Shown here: positions 18,061 through 26,968 of the stretch, one piece after another
Layout: each line of letters opens with the position of its first letter
Position numbering within the stretch: position 1 is the first letter of the stretch
DNA from: Symbiodinium natans
Taxonomy: Eukaryota > Sar > Dinophyceae > Suessiales > Symbiodiniaceae
Reading direction: 5' to 3'
DNA length: 64,000 nt
Assembly (NCBI GenBank): GCA_905221605.1
Contig: CAJNDS010002366.1
Coordinates: 366,001 to 430,000, forward strand
Notes under the pieces: model-generated
What the model was told of the DNA's origin: nothing
The model's input: the letters and a program-made list of their open reading frames with translations, nothing else
The model's database searches: none
Translations under genes and position numbers: made by a program

Positions 18061-18288
18061 ACCCTAAACCCTAAACCAGATGAAATGCATCCAGGAGTTC
18101 AGCTGATGGTGAAAATGCCTCGGCTTTTTTTCCGTCGCACACTGTCGAGACATTCCTTGTGTTTTCTCGCACTCACGAAGCCAGCAATTCCCTGCAGCAT
18201 CGACCCTTTTTTCCCGCTGTATTATATAAAACACTTGCAAGAAACACACCATACAGGTAGACCCTAAACCCTAAACCCTAAACCCACA
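18060..18288 (-). repeat. two short telomere-type tracts
   Basis: CCCTAAA units at 18060-18078 and 18260-18288, with no supported gene between them. Confidence 0.85.
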
Positions 18289-18383
18289 AGGAGCGAACAA
18301 AATCTGTGCTAAGGCCCAGACCACGCAGCCACGCTGAATACCATGTCACAAGGCGGGGGATCCAGAAGTGAGAGCGATACCCC

Positions 18384-18430
18384 AAGCCCTAAACCCTAAA
18401 CCCTAAACCCTAAACCCTAAACCCTAAACA
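18384..18430 (-). repeat. telomere-type array (CCCTAAA)~6
   Basis: Clean units abut a decayed family D element. Confidence 0.93.
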
Positions 18431-18439
18431 CCCCTTGGG

Positions 18440-18552
18440 ATGGGTCCCCCTTATGCAAAAAGAAGCTTCTAAGTAGGGATTAAATGGTTACCCCCCCCCC
18501 CCCCCAACCCCCCCATTAGAATCCCGATTAAGGACTGGCGAGATAAGCCAAG
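18440..18552 (+). mobile_element. family D element, decayed
   Basis: GGGTCCCCCTTATGC and AATCCCGATTAAGGACTG are recognisable, but the right terminal repeat is lost and a C-run interrupts the core. Confidence 0.5.
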
Positions 18553-18566
18553 ATTATTGTGAGCCC

Positions 18567-18637
18567 TTAGGGGTTTAGGGTTTAGGGTTTAGGGTCTAGG
18601 GTTTAGGGTTTAGGGTTTAGGGTTCAGGGTTTAGGGA
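18567..18637 (+). repeat. telomere-type array
   Basis: About ten units with TCTAGGG and TTCAGGG variants. Confidence 0.93.
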
Positions 18638-18936
18638 GGGTCTGGAGTGAGATTTTTCAGTTGGGCACTAATTATGAGGGGTTTATCAGAGGGCGTCGTA
18701 GTTTTTCTTTTTTTTCAAATCCGCTGTGAGGTTTGTGCTGTTGGGGTGCCAAGCCTATGAACCTTGAACTTTCGAGCAAACAAAAGCCAAAGAGGACTGT
18801 ATGGCCCGTACCAAGCCCTAAGCCCTGTCCAAAAACATTCCAGACCCTCAAGCCCTCAAGGCCCTCGCCTCTCAGGTTACCCTAAACCCTGAACCCTGAA
18901 CTCTAAACCCTAGGTTACCCTATAGGCTAGAAACCG

Positions 18937-19018
18937 CAGGCGTCACGCAGTCGAGTGCGGAGGCGGATCTTGTGGGCAGCTATTGGCACCTGGGCCGGGG
19001 CCTCCCGGGCTTTGGTGA
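18937..19018 (+). CDS. candidate exon whose end is duplicated
   Basis: After GAAACCGCAG|GCG the frame reads VTQSSAEADLVGSYWHLGRG, then LPGFG, with strong third-position G/C. Its last 20 bp recur beyond the following telomeric tract. Confidence 0.5.
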
Positions 19019-19084
19019 TTTAAGTGTAGGGTTTAGGGTTTAGGGTTTAGAGGGTTGAGGGTCCTCCGGGCTTTGGGGATTTGA
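19001..19084 (+). repeat. telomeric tract between ~20-bp imperfect duplicates
   Basis: CCTCCCGGGCTTTGGTGATT at 19001-19020 and CCTCCGGGCTTTGGGGATTT at 19063-19082 enclose TTTAGGG units at 19026-19050. Confidence 0.85.
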
Positions 19085-19170
19085 GGCTATCAGTCAGTCA
19101 GGATGAAGTGTTTCGCCGCGTGCAGTGCTAGGAGATGAAGAAACAGGGACTTGCAGGGACATTTGCAGGG

Positions 19171-19387
19171 ACCCTACCGAGTCTTGGTAGCCGTAGATTG
19201 GCAGAGTGGGCGCTTGGGGCTGCTGGAAGTTGCCAATGTCAGTGGGGTTCAGTGCTTACGGCTGATGGTGTACGCAGTTGGAGAAGTTGTTTTGGTTCGA
19301 GGGCCTTTTCTTGATGCTTTGGCGTGGAGGCTTCAGAGCCTAGAGCGCGAGAACTTAACAGCCATCCTGAACCTGAAGTCCGAAGCT
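19171..19387 (+). CDS. candidate exon, ~72 codons
   Basis: After CATTTGCAG|GGA the frame reads PYRVLVAVDWQSGRLGLLEV, LMVYAVGEVVLVRGP and LQSLERENLTAILNL, ending in TAG at 19388-19390. It is one of the longer plausible exons. The family is not recognised. Confidence 0.45.
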
Positions 19388-19596
19388 TAGATTGAACTCT
19401 ACGACTCACAACGGCAATAAAGTATCCTGAAGATGTTGGCTTCATACTACAGCTTTCGAGCCCGAACTCAACCCCATATCTAAACCCAAACAAGACGTGA
19501 GGCTTGCTCGGCATCGCCGCTGCCTCAGCTGAGCTTGCTTCTGCCATGACCACAGGGTTTTCGCCAGGAGAATTTCCCCCAAAATCCAGCCAATAG

Positions 19597-19625
19597 GGGT
19601 TTAGGGTTTGGGGTTTGGGGTTTAG
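19597..19625 (+). repeat. short telomere-type tract
   Basis: TTTAGGG and TTTGGGG units next to a partial family E element. Confidence 0.85.
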
Positions 19626-19626
19626 G

Positions 19627-19677
19627 AATATTTCGAATAGTATTCCCTTAGGGTCCCTTTATCCCCCCAAAACCCAA
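19627..19677 (+). mobile_element. family E element, truncated
   Basis: ATAGTATTCCCTTAGGGTCC followed by CCCTTTATCCCCCCAAAACCC. The 3' part is missing. Confidence 0.5.
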
Positions 19678-19768
19678 GGCAGCCTATGAAATCATGGCAT
19701 CTTGTTATGGACTCATGGACGCAAGCAGTTGCCTGGCCACCCACCGGCTTTTAGGACTTAGTGCTCGG
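19678..19768 (+). CDS. candidate exon
   Basis: After AAAACCCAAG|GCA the frame reads AYEIMASCYGLMDASSCLAT, then HRLLGLSAR and TAG. Codons are coding-like. The family is unknown. Confidence 0.45.
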
Positions 19769-20255
19769 TAGTGCTCGGCAAGATTGACTCCAGTGCTCTG
19801 TCGTCCACCTAGCCATTAATGTTGGTACCATGGTTCAACATGGATGAAATTCCGCGTGACAAGGAACCTTTTTCCTTTTCCCAGATTTAGCCGACTCAGG
19901 CCTACTCTGAACATCTCTGAACACCACGAAAAACATCTGGATCCCCTCCATGGAAAGTATGCAAGCGGCAGACCACACAGAGACCACACAGCCCTCGTTG
20001 CAGACGTCATCCCCACGAAGTCGTCAACTCTTCATGTGACCATTTGAAGAACACGAACGGGGAACCGCCAGTGTTTGCGGCCGCGAAGAATCAGCTTCAA
20101 GTACCACATGGCATCAAGTAAAGCAATCTGTCGATGAGTAGTCGTGCAGGCATGATAGATATTGGTCTAGGCAAGCTCTTAACCCGACTTAATCTGTGCT
20201 GCGGGGGCTGAGGCGGTGTGCGTGCCGCCTGCCATAGTCGTGTGCGACGCTGGGC

Positions 20256-20356
20256 AGCGTTTTGCTACATTACGTTACGCTGCCACAGAAGAACTCCGGA
20301 GCATGGGACTGATTCGCGCAGTGCACCAGACTTGCGGTCTAGGCTTTACATTCAAG
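20256..20356 (+). CDS. candidate exon
   Basis: The frame FATLRYAATEELRSMGLIRA, then VHQTCGLGFTFK, ends at a telomeric array. It has a strong helical character. The family is unknown. Confidence 0.5.
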
Positions 20357-20359
20357 AGG

Positions 20360-20391
20360 GGTTTAGGGTTTAGGGTTTAGGGTTTAGGGTG
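20360..20391 (+). repeat. telomere-type array
   Basis: Four TTTAGGG units follow the candidate exon. Confidence 0.92.
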
Positions 20392-20448
20392 TGAACTCGA
20401 GCTGCAAGAACATGTTGTGTCGGCCAGGCCTACATACAAGTCAATATG

Positions 20449-20542
20449 GGGGTTTACGGGGTTTACGATCATAAGGACCCCAAAAAAGATAGACCCCCAA
20501 TAAGGACCCCCAATAAGGTACCCCTTTTCTTGGCAAACCCCC
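20449..20542 (+). mobile_element. family B element with ATATG target duplication
   Basis: GGGGTTTACGGGGTTTACG leads to TTGGCAAACCCCC. ATATG flanks it at 20444-20448 and 20543-20547. Confidence 0.9.
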
Positions 20543-20558
20543 ATATGAGCTCTCTCTT

Positions 20559-20668
20559 GCAGCCCAGGCCATCTGCCTTCTCCACCTGGGCGGGGAGCTG
20601 CCTCCTCGCCGCCTTCGGGCTGCTGTGGCAGCCCAGGTCGCAGCCACGACACCTGGCCTGAAAAGGGA
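20559..20668 (+). CDS. exon sandwiched between two family B elements
   Basis: CTCTCTCTTGCAG|CCC is a strong acceptor. The best frame reads AQAICLLHLGGELPPRRLRA, then AVAAQVAATTPGLK, with very high third-position G/C. Family B elements lie 16 bp upstream and 3 bp downstream. The family is not recognised. Confidence 0.5.
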
Positions 20669-20670
20669 TG

Positions 20671-20781
20671 GGGGGTTTACGAGAATAGGGGACCCCTACA
20701 ATAGACCGAATTAGTGGGATTTGCTTTAAAGAGGACCCCAAAAAGGGACCCCTAAAGTACCCCTATAATTCGGAAACCCCC
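20671..20781 (+). mobile_element. family B MITE-like element
   Basis: GGGGGTTTACGAGAATAGGG leads to ATTCGGAAACCCCC. The flanks GGATG/AGATG suggest a near-perfect target duplication. Confidence 0.88.
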
Positions 20782-20812
20782 AGATGAAGGCATTAGAAGC
20801 GGATTTAGGCAG

Positions 20813-20988
20813 TGCTTTCCGTACCCGCGGGGGCTTGACATGGCTGTTGTTGCACCCTTCTATCGCATGGCACAGGGGATGCAACACATCGGGTTGTTTG
20901 CTTCATGCTGTCGCGCAGGACAAAGGGTACGACAGTACGACATGAATTTGGGCATGGCTTGTTGCTATCGCACAGGCGGAGGTGCTAC
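20813..20988 (+). CDS. clear internal exon, ~59 codons
   Basis: After GGATTTAGGCAG|TGC the frame reads CFPYPRGLDMAVVAPFYRMA, HIGLFASCCRAGQRV and MACCYRTGGG. It ends at a textbook donor GGTGCTAC|GTAAGT. There is no useful ATG-started frame, as for an internal exon. The family is not recognised. Confidence 0.55.
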
Positions 20989-21108
20989 GTAAGTTGGGTA
21001 TAGTGTATGTTATGCTATCACACAATGCCGGGGGCCTACTGGCACTGTGCGTGTGTGGCAGAACATGCAGTCTGTACATCACGATCCAGGTATGCCAGAT
21101 TTTCAACT

Positions 21109-21132
21109 AGGGTTTAGGGTTTAGGGTTTAGG
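21109..21132 (+). repeat. short telomere-type tract
   Basis: Three TTTAGGG units. Confidence 0.88.
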
Positions 21133-21167
21133 GGACGTTACAAAACAAGCGATTTGCGTTTTATCGA

Positions 21168-21440
21168 GCACGGAGCGGGGGCATGGATCGCTGGATTCTT
21201 CCAAAGACGCCAGCGACCAGGGTGTTGTGTTCCGGAACGCCGAAGCATGCACCTCCAAAGGGACTGCCTTAGAGTCTTAGACGCCCTGCACCGCGTGGTA
21301 TGCATGTTGGAGCTTGTCCAGCAAGTGTCTTGAGGCAGCGCAACGAACATGAAGAATTTCCTGCGCAACCTGAAGAACATGTTCAACAACGTTTGTAACA
21401 TCGGTATCGCACAGCTGCATGCTGCCACGAACTTTTTAGA
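21168..21440 (+). CDS. coding-like segment, exon borders unresolved
   Basis: Successive plus-strand frames look coding: HGSLDSSKDASDQGVVFRNA, then MHLQRDCLRVLDALHRVVCM, then MKNFLRNLKNMFNNVCNIGI. Short introns or frame changes must separate them. A 123-codon minus frame over the same DNA is less plausible. Confidence 0.4.
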
Positions 21441-21636
21441 ATCAGAAGCCCAAAGCCCGAAAAACCCACAATATCTATATACATCTAAAAAATGTTTATG
21501 TATGTACACTACACTCCTTATCTTCTACACCTTCAAAATGTTGTTTCTTGCACACGCTCCTTCACCCTCTACAAACGGTCAAAATTGAGCATGCGCAAGT
21601 GTGTCAGCATACAGCTTAACGACAAGGGTGTCTGCG

Positions 21637-21651
21637 TGTGTGTGTGTGTGT
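21637..21651. repeat. GT dinucleotide tract
   Basis: GTGTGTGTGTGTGTG. Confidence 0.85.
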
Positions 21652-22005
21652 GGCATGTGCATGTGTCGTGCGCTATCACACGGACAGTTTGTTGCCTACG
21701 TTGGGTTGGGTAAGTTGTGCTATGTGTTGTGTTGAAGCACAGGACACCGGGTAAAATCCCGCAGGGGTGTCGCTGCAACACTGCCCGCAAACAGAGTGTA
21801 CCTGGAACGCCCACGAATAACGCAGAGAATCTCGCAGAGTTTCCCTGGAGTGCCAAACCCCCAGAGAACCCCGTAGAGGATCCCTGGAGTAGCCCCACAC
21901 AAACTCCCACATTGTCCCCTGAAGCGCCAACCCCAGAGGAGCCTCGCAGTGCCCATCACATAGGATGGGGATAAACTTGTTTGGACTTGTTGGGGTTTGT
22001 TGGGT

Positions 22006-22180
22006 CAACCGCGGTTTGGCGAAGAAGCCATGCCACAGCCGGTCATAGCTGCAGCTGCATGGCCAACGTGCCCAAACGCATCTAAGGTGTTGGGCCGCAG
22101 CATTCCTTCTGCTTCTGCTCAGGCTTCATCCGTACTTGAGAGTTCACAAATGCTTAAGTACAGTCGGGTGTTAGGCTTTG
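22006..22180 (+). CDS. candidate exon, Ala/Ser-rich
   Basis: The frame RFGEEAMPQPVIAAAAWPTC, then PNASKVLGRSIPSASAQ, has coding-like codons. The family is unknown. Confidence 0.4.
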
Positions 22181-22337
22181 GGGGGTGAGATTTCTGCAAG
22201 ATTGTACAGCGCAGCCTCCCAAAGCCATCAGCCCCTCCATGAAAGGTGATTCAAGATTCAAGATGGTGATGGTTCGTACTTTAGATGCAGGCCATTTACA
22301 ACAGGGCAGCAGCGGAGAACCAGCAGTCTGAGTGCAG

Positions 22338-22484
22338 GCGGCAAGACGCAAAGCGGGGCAGCAGGACGAAAGCCACAGAGAAGCCCTGGAGACGATGTCC
22401 ACGAAGCTGAGGGGAAACGTGAGGGGAGGAGGCGAAAGGCGCCCTTGGGAGGATGCATCTCCGAGGTCCACAACCGGCCCCTGA
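22338..22484 (+). CDS. candidate exon, charged
   Basis: After GTCTGAGTGCAG|GCG the frame reads ARRKAGQQDESHREALETMS, then TKLRGNVRGGGERRP, ending in TGA. Minus-strand frames over it are shadows. The family is unknown. Confidence 0.5.
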   Translation, partial: AARRKAGQQDESHREALETMSTKLRGNVRGGGERRPWEDASPRSTTGP

Positions 22485-22519
22485 AACCCATAAGGCTACA
22501 CTGCCAATCAGTGCCTCAA

Positions 22520-22719
22520 CGGGCCCGCTAGGCCCAAGACATGGACGATGGTTTTCGGATTGGGGTCTTCAGGAGTCTCACGGAAGAGTTCAAAGCTTTC
22601 ACTCCGAATTCAACTCGAAACCTGAGGCCTTGACCGCATTTATCTTCGCGATTCCTCCAGAACATAGGTATCATAAGATAGATACGTTCGTGGTAGCAGC
22701 TTTGTCCATCACAAGGTGA
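22520..22719 (+). CDS. possible exon(s), frame ambiguous
   Basis: Two plus frames compete: MDDGFRIGVFRSLTEEFKAF (to 22629), and one ending SEFNSKPEALTAFIFAIPPE with a stop at 22719. At least one is probably real. Confidence 0.35.
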
Positions 22720-22865
22720 TTTTTTTTGCAGATCTGGAACACACGGCCGACGAACAACGGCTGTTTATGAAAAGAGGTCCTTTCGATAGTTTAGGAGCAG
22801 AGTGGGCCTGTACCCGAGTTTTTTTAGAAAGCCATACAATGCCCAAGTGCATGACTTCACTGAAC

Positions 22866-22898
22866 ACCCTAAACCCTAAACCCTAAACCCTAAACCCT
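22866..22898 (-). repeat. telomere-type array
   Basis: Four CCCTAAA units end CCCTTTTGCAG, so this array leads straight into the acceptor of the next exon. Confidence 0.92.
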
Positions 22899-22905
22899 TT
22901 TGCAG

Positions 22906-22983
22906 GTTGTGCTTCAGCTGGCAAAGTACGACCTGCCGCCAGGCCGAGAGGGCTGCACTGCGATTTTCTGCTTCACCCGTTAG
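22906..22983 (+). CDS. clear exon with telomeric upstream intron
   Basis: CCCTTTTGCAG|GTT is followed by VVLQLAKYDLPPGREGCTAI, then FCFTR and TAG. Third-position G/C is very high. The family is not recognised. Confidence 0.55.
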   Translation, partial: VVLQLAKYDLPPGREGCTAIFCFTR

Positions 22984-22993
22984 AAGCAACTTG

Positions 22994-23062
22994 CGTTTAG
23001 GGTCCAGGGTTTAGGGTTTAGGGTTTAGGGGTTTAGGGTTTGGGGTTTAGGGTTTAGGGTCT
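22994..23062 (+). repeat. telomere-type array
   Basis: TTTAGGG with TCCAGGG, an extra G and TTTGGGG variants. Confidence 0.93.
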
Positions 23063-23084
23063 TTGGGCCTGGGGCTGGAGCCCC

Positions 23085-23185
23085 GCAAAAGTCACAGAAT
23101 CTTCCGGCAACCTTCAAGCCCTCAGCCTCCGTCTCTGGTGTGTCCCAACACATTGGCCACTTGCTTTGGCTGAGCACCCCATACC
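23085..23185 (+). CDS. candidate exon ending at a family D element
   Basis: The frame PQKSQNLPATFKPSASVSGV, then SQHIGHLLWLS, is open to the element at 23187. The family is unknown. Confidence 0.38.
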
Positions 23186-23186
23186 T

Positions 23187-23286
23187 TGGGATGTTCCCCC
23201 TTATACTAGCAGTCCTTAATGGGGATTATACTACCCCCCAGAATAATCCCGATTAAGGACTGTGAGTATAAGGGGGAAGATCCCAA
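23187..23286 (+). mobile_element. family D MITE-like element
   Basis: 22-bp terminal inverted repeats, TTGGGATGTTCCCCCTTATA and TATAAGGGGGAAGATCCCAA, surround AGTCCTTAATGGGGATTATA and its complement. Confidence 0.88.
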
Positions 23287-23310
23287 CCCACGCCCCAAAT
23301 CTTAAAACAG

Positions 23311-23634
23311 ATGCACCTTTCAGTGCATCGGGGGGAAGGGCCCTATTTGGGTTCAGTGCGATATGTGGGGTCAAGGGCCGAGGATGTACCGCCTACAAGA
23401 TCCGGGAATGATGCGGAATATCATCTCGCAACTCCAAAAAATCCTGGCCTAAGCACCGGAAGCCTCCAAGACGGCAGTCTGTCCGAAACCCTGTCACCTC
23501 CAACCCCAAAGCCAAAAACCCGTGAAAACCTTGAGTTTTGTAAATCCATCTTCCTACTCGCAAGCTCTAGAACTCTAGAAGCCTTGGATACGCCCCAAGC
23601 AGTCCAAAAACCTGGAGGCACTATAGCACTATAA
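23311..23634 (+). CDS. possible coding segment within a 107-codon frame
   Basis: The open frame includes SVRYVGSRAEDVPPTRSGND and RENLEFCKSIFLLASSRTLE. A competing short frame, FGFSAICGVKGRGCTAYKIR, has better codon bias at the 5' end. Confidence 0.33.
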   Translation: MHLSVHRGEGPYLGSVRYVGSRAEDVPPTRSGNDAEYHLATPKNPGLSTGSLQDGSLSETLSPPTPKPKTRENLEFCKSIFLLASSRTLEALDTPQAVQKPGGTIAL

Positions 23635-23732
23635 AGTGGAGCCCACCCTTCACCTCGAGCCTGAACAAAGAATCAGGTGGAGAAGAAGCAAGATGTGCTT
23701 TGCTCAGGACAGGCCAGGCCCCCAGGCATTTC

Positions 23733-23757
23733 TTTAGAGAGAGAGAGAGAGAGAGAC
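23733..23757. repeat. GA dinucleotide tract
   Basis: AGAGAGAGAGAGAGAGAGAG. Confidence 0.85.
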
Positions 23758-23799
23758 AGCGCTTGTCCTCGGCGTTTTGGGTTGTAGATTGGTTGGGGC

Positions 23800-23888
23800 C
23801 ATATGAACAGCCTCGGGCTCTCTGACGAAGGGGGCACGCCAGGTCCCGGTTTTTGCACGCTGTTGAAAGCCATAAGCGAGGTGCGCAG
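23800..23888 (+). CDS. clear exon
   Basis: The frame MNSLGLSDEGGTPGPGFCTL, then LKAISEVR, ends at a strong donor GTGCGCAG|GTAAAG. Codons are coding-like. The family is not recognised. Confidence 0.5.
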
Positions 23889-24033
23889 GTAAAGCGGTAA
23901 AGCGAAGTGCCTAGAAATGAGCAACAGCTATGTTTCGCGTTTTGGGTCGTTGGGACTTAACTCAGTGGAATAATCTTCCGTCATTAGGAACTTTGTGCCA
24001 GGCCTGCTGTTAAACCCCCGAACGAACCCTGTG

Positions 24034-24120
24034 CCTTGTTGAAGCCTCTGGGGTGCAAACCTGGTGCACCTGCACCGACAGACGAGAAACCGTGAAGCCC
24101 CCTCCGCTGCCTGAAGCCAT
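24034..24120 (+). CDS. candidate exon ending at a family B element
   Basis: The frame EASGVQTWCTCTDRRETVKP, then PPLPEAIR, has strong third-position G/C. The family is unknown. Confidence 0.45.
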
Positions 24121-24122
24121 AC

Positions 24123-24222
24123 GGGGGTTTACGAAAACAGGGAATCCTAAAATAGACCCCCAAATTGTAGGATTCCGTTATCACAAGGACCCCAAAAGGC
24201 ACCCCCTAATTTCGGAAACCCC
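24123..24222 (+). mobile_element. family B MITE-like element
   Basis: GGGGGTTTACGAAAACAGGG leads to CCTAATTTCGGAAACCCC. It lies between two candidate exons, so it is probably intronic. Confidence 0.9.
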
Positions 24223-24230
24223 GAATAAAG

Positions 24231-24313
24231 CAGAGCGAGGTGCAAGCCCCGCCTGTGTTGTCGGAGATGGCCTGTATGTTCGAGACGGTCTTGGACAGCA
24301 CAGGGATCTTGTC
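24231..24313 (+). CDS. clear exon
   Basis: After AATAAAGCAG|AGC the frame reads EVQAPPVLSEMACMFETVLD, then STGILS, to the donor CTTGTCAG|GTGGTT. The 234-codon ATG frame that crosses this region in another register is rejected. Confidence 0.55.
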
Positions 24314-24747
24314 AGGTGGTTTGCTAGAACCCGAAACCCTAAATTTACTGATTTGTTGGGCTCTTTGCTCTCTCAAATAGCCCGCCGGCCCGAAATACTT
24401 TCCTTGAATGAAGGAGGGAGGGGGATGATGCGTTCCCATCAAGCGAAAGCATGCACAAAGCAAACAACACGTTGCTTCCGATCATGCGAGAAGAGGAATC
24501 TTCGCAACAAGACAACTCTTCCCATGCACCGTACGCTATACAGCGACTCTACCCCCGACATGCTGAACCCTGTCACCCTACCAGCGTCCACTCTCACAAG
24601 ATCCCAAGAGCTAAGAAAAGGAACAGTGAACATGCTTTGCGCTTTCTTTGGTGCAATGTGGAGCAGCGCAACTCAGAGGTCTCGAGTGGATCTAGGAAAT
24701 CGAGGGCCTGGGGTTTGTCTCGGGCTTTGCGGCTTAACAAACTCAAT

Positions 24748-24777
24748 TAAACCCTAACCCCCAAACCCTAAACCCTG
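24748..24777 (-). repeat. short telomere-type tract
   Basis: Four CCCTAAA-like units. Confidence 0.88.
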
Positions 24778-24781
24778 ATTA

Positions 24782-24954
24782 CTGTTCTGTTACCGCCCGC
24801 TGGAGGAGTGTGAGTTCATTTTCCTGATGGTCTGCTGCTACGCTGCTTCCCCAGCTGATGACTGCGTGAGGGGGCACCTTTTCAGGGAGTTGCAACCCCA
24901 AAGAGGTGCTGCTTGCTTAGGTTCTGATTTAAGAAGGCGAATCATTAAGTCCTG
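24782..24954 (+). CDS. clear coding segment, cysteine-containing
   Basis: The frame LFCYRPLEECEFIFLMVCCY, AASPADDCVRGHLFRE and LQPQRGAACLG stays open to TGA at about 24952. There is no ATG start, so it is an internal or terminal exon. The family is not recognised. Confidence 0.5.
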
Positions 24955-25019
24955 AAGTCTGCCATGCCGCTATTTCGACCATGAGCGTGACATAACGTGA
25001 CTCGGGCTGTCGCAAAAAG

Positions 25020-25289
25020 ACGGCACCGGCAAATTTCTGGCAAGGATTTACGTATGGGCGCAAGGTTCAGTTTGTTCCCGAATGCGTAGCAGAAAGGTTC
25101 CCGATTAAAGAGTTGAGGTCTGCGGTTGGAGAAGTGATCAATGTCATGTTCCGAAGCTTCGCACGCGTATGCGAAGCGTTGGCAAAGCATGGGTCGGGCC
25201 GCCCCACCGCTACCATAACGCCAACAACGACGACAACCACGACCAGAGCAGCGGCGGCCGCCAAGGCATTTCACACCCTTGAAATCTAA
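25020..25289 (+). CDS. long clear exon, ~89 codons
   Basis: The frame WQGFTYGRKVQFVPECVAER, RFPIKELRSAVGEVINVMFR and SFARVCEALAKHG is followed by a Thr-run and an Ala-run (TPTTTTTTTRAAAAAKAF) and a stop inside a telomeric tract. The amphipathic helices and linker look like real protein. A 109-codon minus frame overlaps but is less convincing. The family is not recognised. Confidence 0.55.
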   Translation, partial: TAPANFWQGFTYGRKVQFVPECVAERFPIKELRSAVGEVINVMFRSFARVCEALAKHGSGRPTATITPTTTTTTTRAAAAAKAFHTLEI

Positions 25290-25330
25290 ACCCTAAACCC
25301 CAAACCCTCAACCCTAAACCCTAAACCCTA
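25286..25330 (-). repeat. telomere-type array
   Basis: CCCTAAA with CCCCAAA and CCTCAAC variants, overlapping the stop codon of the exon before it. Confidence 0.92.
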
Positions 25331-25407
25331 CCGAAACGCTGGCGCTCGTGATGCTCGCACGCTGAATGGCAATGGGCCATTCCTGAATCATCATCCCCCT
25401 GTCCTAG

Positions 25408-25522
25408 CCTCTGAATTTTCAATACGCGACATCCTTGAAGCTTTCCGAATCCCTGCCAAGGCCCTGAATGCGATGGTCTCGCTGCTCGGATCACTACTGG
25501 CCTGCTATGGCGTGCGGCACCG
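25408..25522 (+). CDS. clear exon
   Basis: The acceptor CCCCCTGTCCTAG|CCT is followed by SEFSIRDILEAFRIPAKALN and AMVSLLGSLLACYGVRHR. The frame also stays open upstream to 25332. It probably continues the gene of the preceding exon. The family is not recognised. Confidence 0.55.
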
Positions 25523-26086
25523 AGTTTTTTGGAGTTTAACCAGGGGTTTGAGGTGGAGATATGTGATCCTTGTCCCCCACCCTCGAAACCCTTGAGGACC
25601 CTACCTGTTCCTCTGGAGGCGGTCTCCCCTTCCCCCCTTACATATCGCCTTTTCACCTAAACCCAGCTGTGAGCAAAACAGAAGGAACCCCAATGTGGGG
25701 AAACCACCAGCTCACATGCAGTATCACCAACGGGCTCGCTAGAAGCACGCCCTCTGGGCGGCCTCCCTTGGATGGTCAAGTGCTACGGAAGGAAGGAAGG
25801 AAGAAAGAGCTTTCTTGACCCCCAAAAAAGCGTCACAGTACCTAGCCGGCGAGCTTGTGTTTGTAGACCCCCTACTATTAACGACAGTGCGACATTTTCG
25901 CTTCAGGATTCGTGGCTGAAAGGGTTTAGGCTTTCTAGACGGTTTTGGGTTTGGGTTTTCCTTACAGGGGCCATTCAGCAGATCACCCAACATTTCAGAG
26001 GGTCAAGGTCAGCAACCTAGTTGAGGTCAGAAACCTAGCTATCGACAAGTTGGAGAGACATGCTTGTATCTTTTCTTCTAATTATA

Positions 26087-26172
26087 GCCATGCAAAGGTT
26101 GAAGAAGTCAGTGAACAAATACGCAGAAAGCGCACGCCCAGGGTCCCTCACCCGTTTTGTAGAGAGATGTAA
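26087..26172 (+). CDS. possible terminal exon
   Basis: The frame KVEEVSEQIRRKRTPRVPHP, then FCREM and TAA, is followed by an A/T-rich AAAATAAATAAACAAATAAA that resembles a 3' UTR. An alternative frame, MQRLKKSVNKYAESARPGSL, is also open. Confidence 0.38.
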
Positions 26173-26488
26173 AATAAATAAACAAATAAACGTGTATATG
26201 TTCTTGTTGTATAGTTACAAATACACATACTTGCAACGCGGAACACCTACATGATGACCTGCAACCTGTGCTGTCTTGGGCCCAGCTTGCCGCCAAGCTG
26301 CATGGCTCGCAAGGAATGGGATCTGTCCCGCTCATTACTTGCCAACCGCTTGCGGCTGGACGATCCTGCGTAGTTGATAGCGTGTTTTGGGTCATTCCTA
26401 GTTTTTGGAAGTCCTGTCTTTAAAGCCCTTCAGCATGTGAATCCGACTCGAACTCTAAGATCTTTGGGCCCTTGGACAGGGCAGACCG

Positions 26489-26630
26489 GTCGCTTGTGCC
26501 CGCTTTAGGCTGGTCAGTTGTGCCCGCCTTACGCGGGTCACTTGTGCCCGCGTACGTGCCTCAAATCACAGCAGGGCCGCACTTTGGGCCACCTCCCGCC
26601 AAAACGCAGACCTGTCACTTGTGCCCACCT
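26489..26630 (-). repeat. degenerate minisatellite GTCACTTGTGCCC
   Basis: Four or more copies of (G/C)TCACTTGTGCCCGC-like text. This is the reverse complement of the tandem unit at 28905-29040. Confidence 0.75.
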
Positions 26631-26968
26631 TTCGGTCTTAAAATATGGCAGGGCCACAGGATGAGGTGTTTGTCGGTTGAAAAGTCGCGTCCCTGCCACA
26701 TCCGGCAGGCTCTCTGCCCCTGCCACCTGTCACCCCATTCAAGTGGACGCAGTTTTCTCAGGTTGCCCGTTTCATTTTCCCGACAGGGGTGGGCTGGCTC
26801 CAACATCATGAGCATCGCTATCAAAACATGTACTCATCAATGTCACCCTATATTATATGAGACCCCCAGAGACCTAAGCTTGGAAGCCTGAATCGAGACC
26901 AACTTAAGTAACCTGAAACCGCAGAGCTCTTAATCCCTAAAGTCCCAAGGCCTCCAGCCCCGAATTCC

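Noticed and set aside
24053-24757. 234-codon plus frame, the longest in the window
   Set aside because: It reads through a complete family B element, and in another register overlaps exons with better codon bias (24231-24313). It is a chance open frame.
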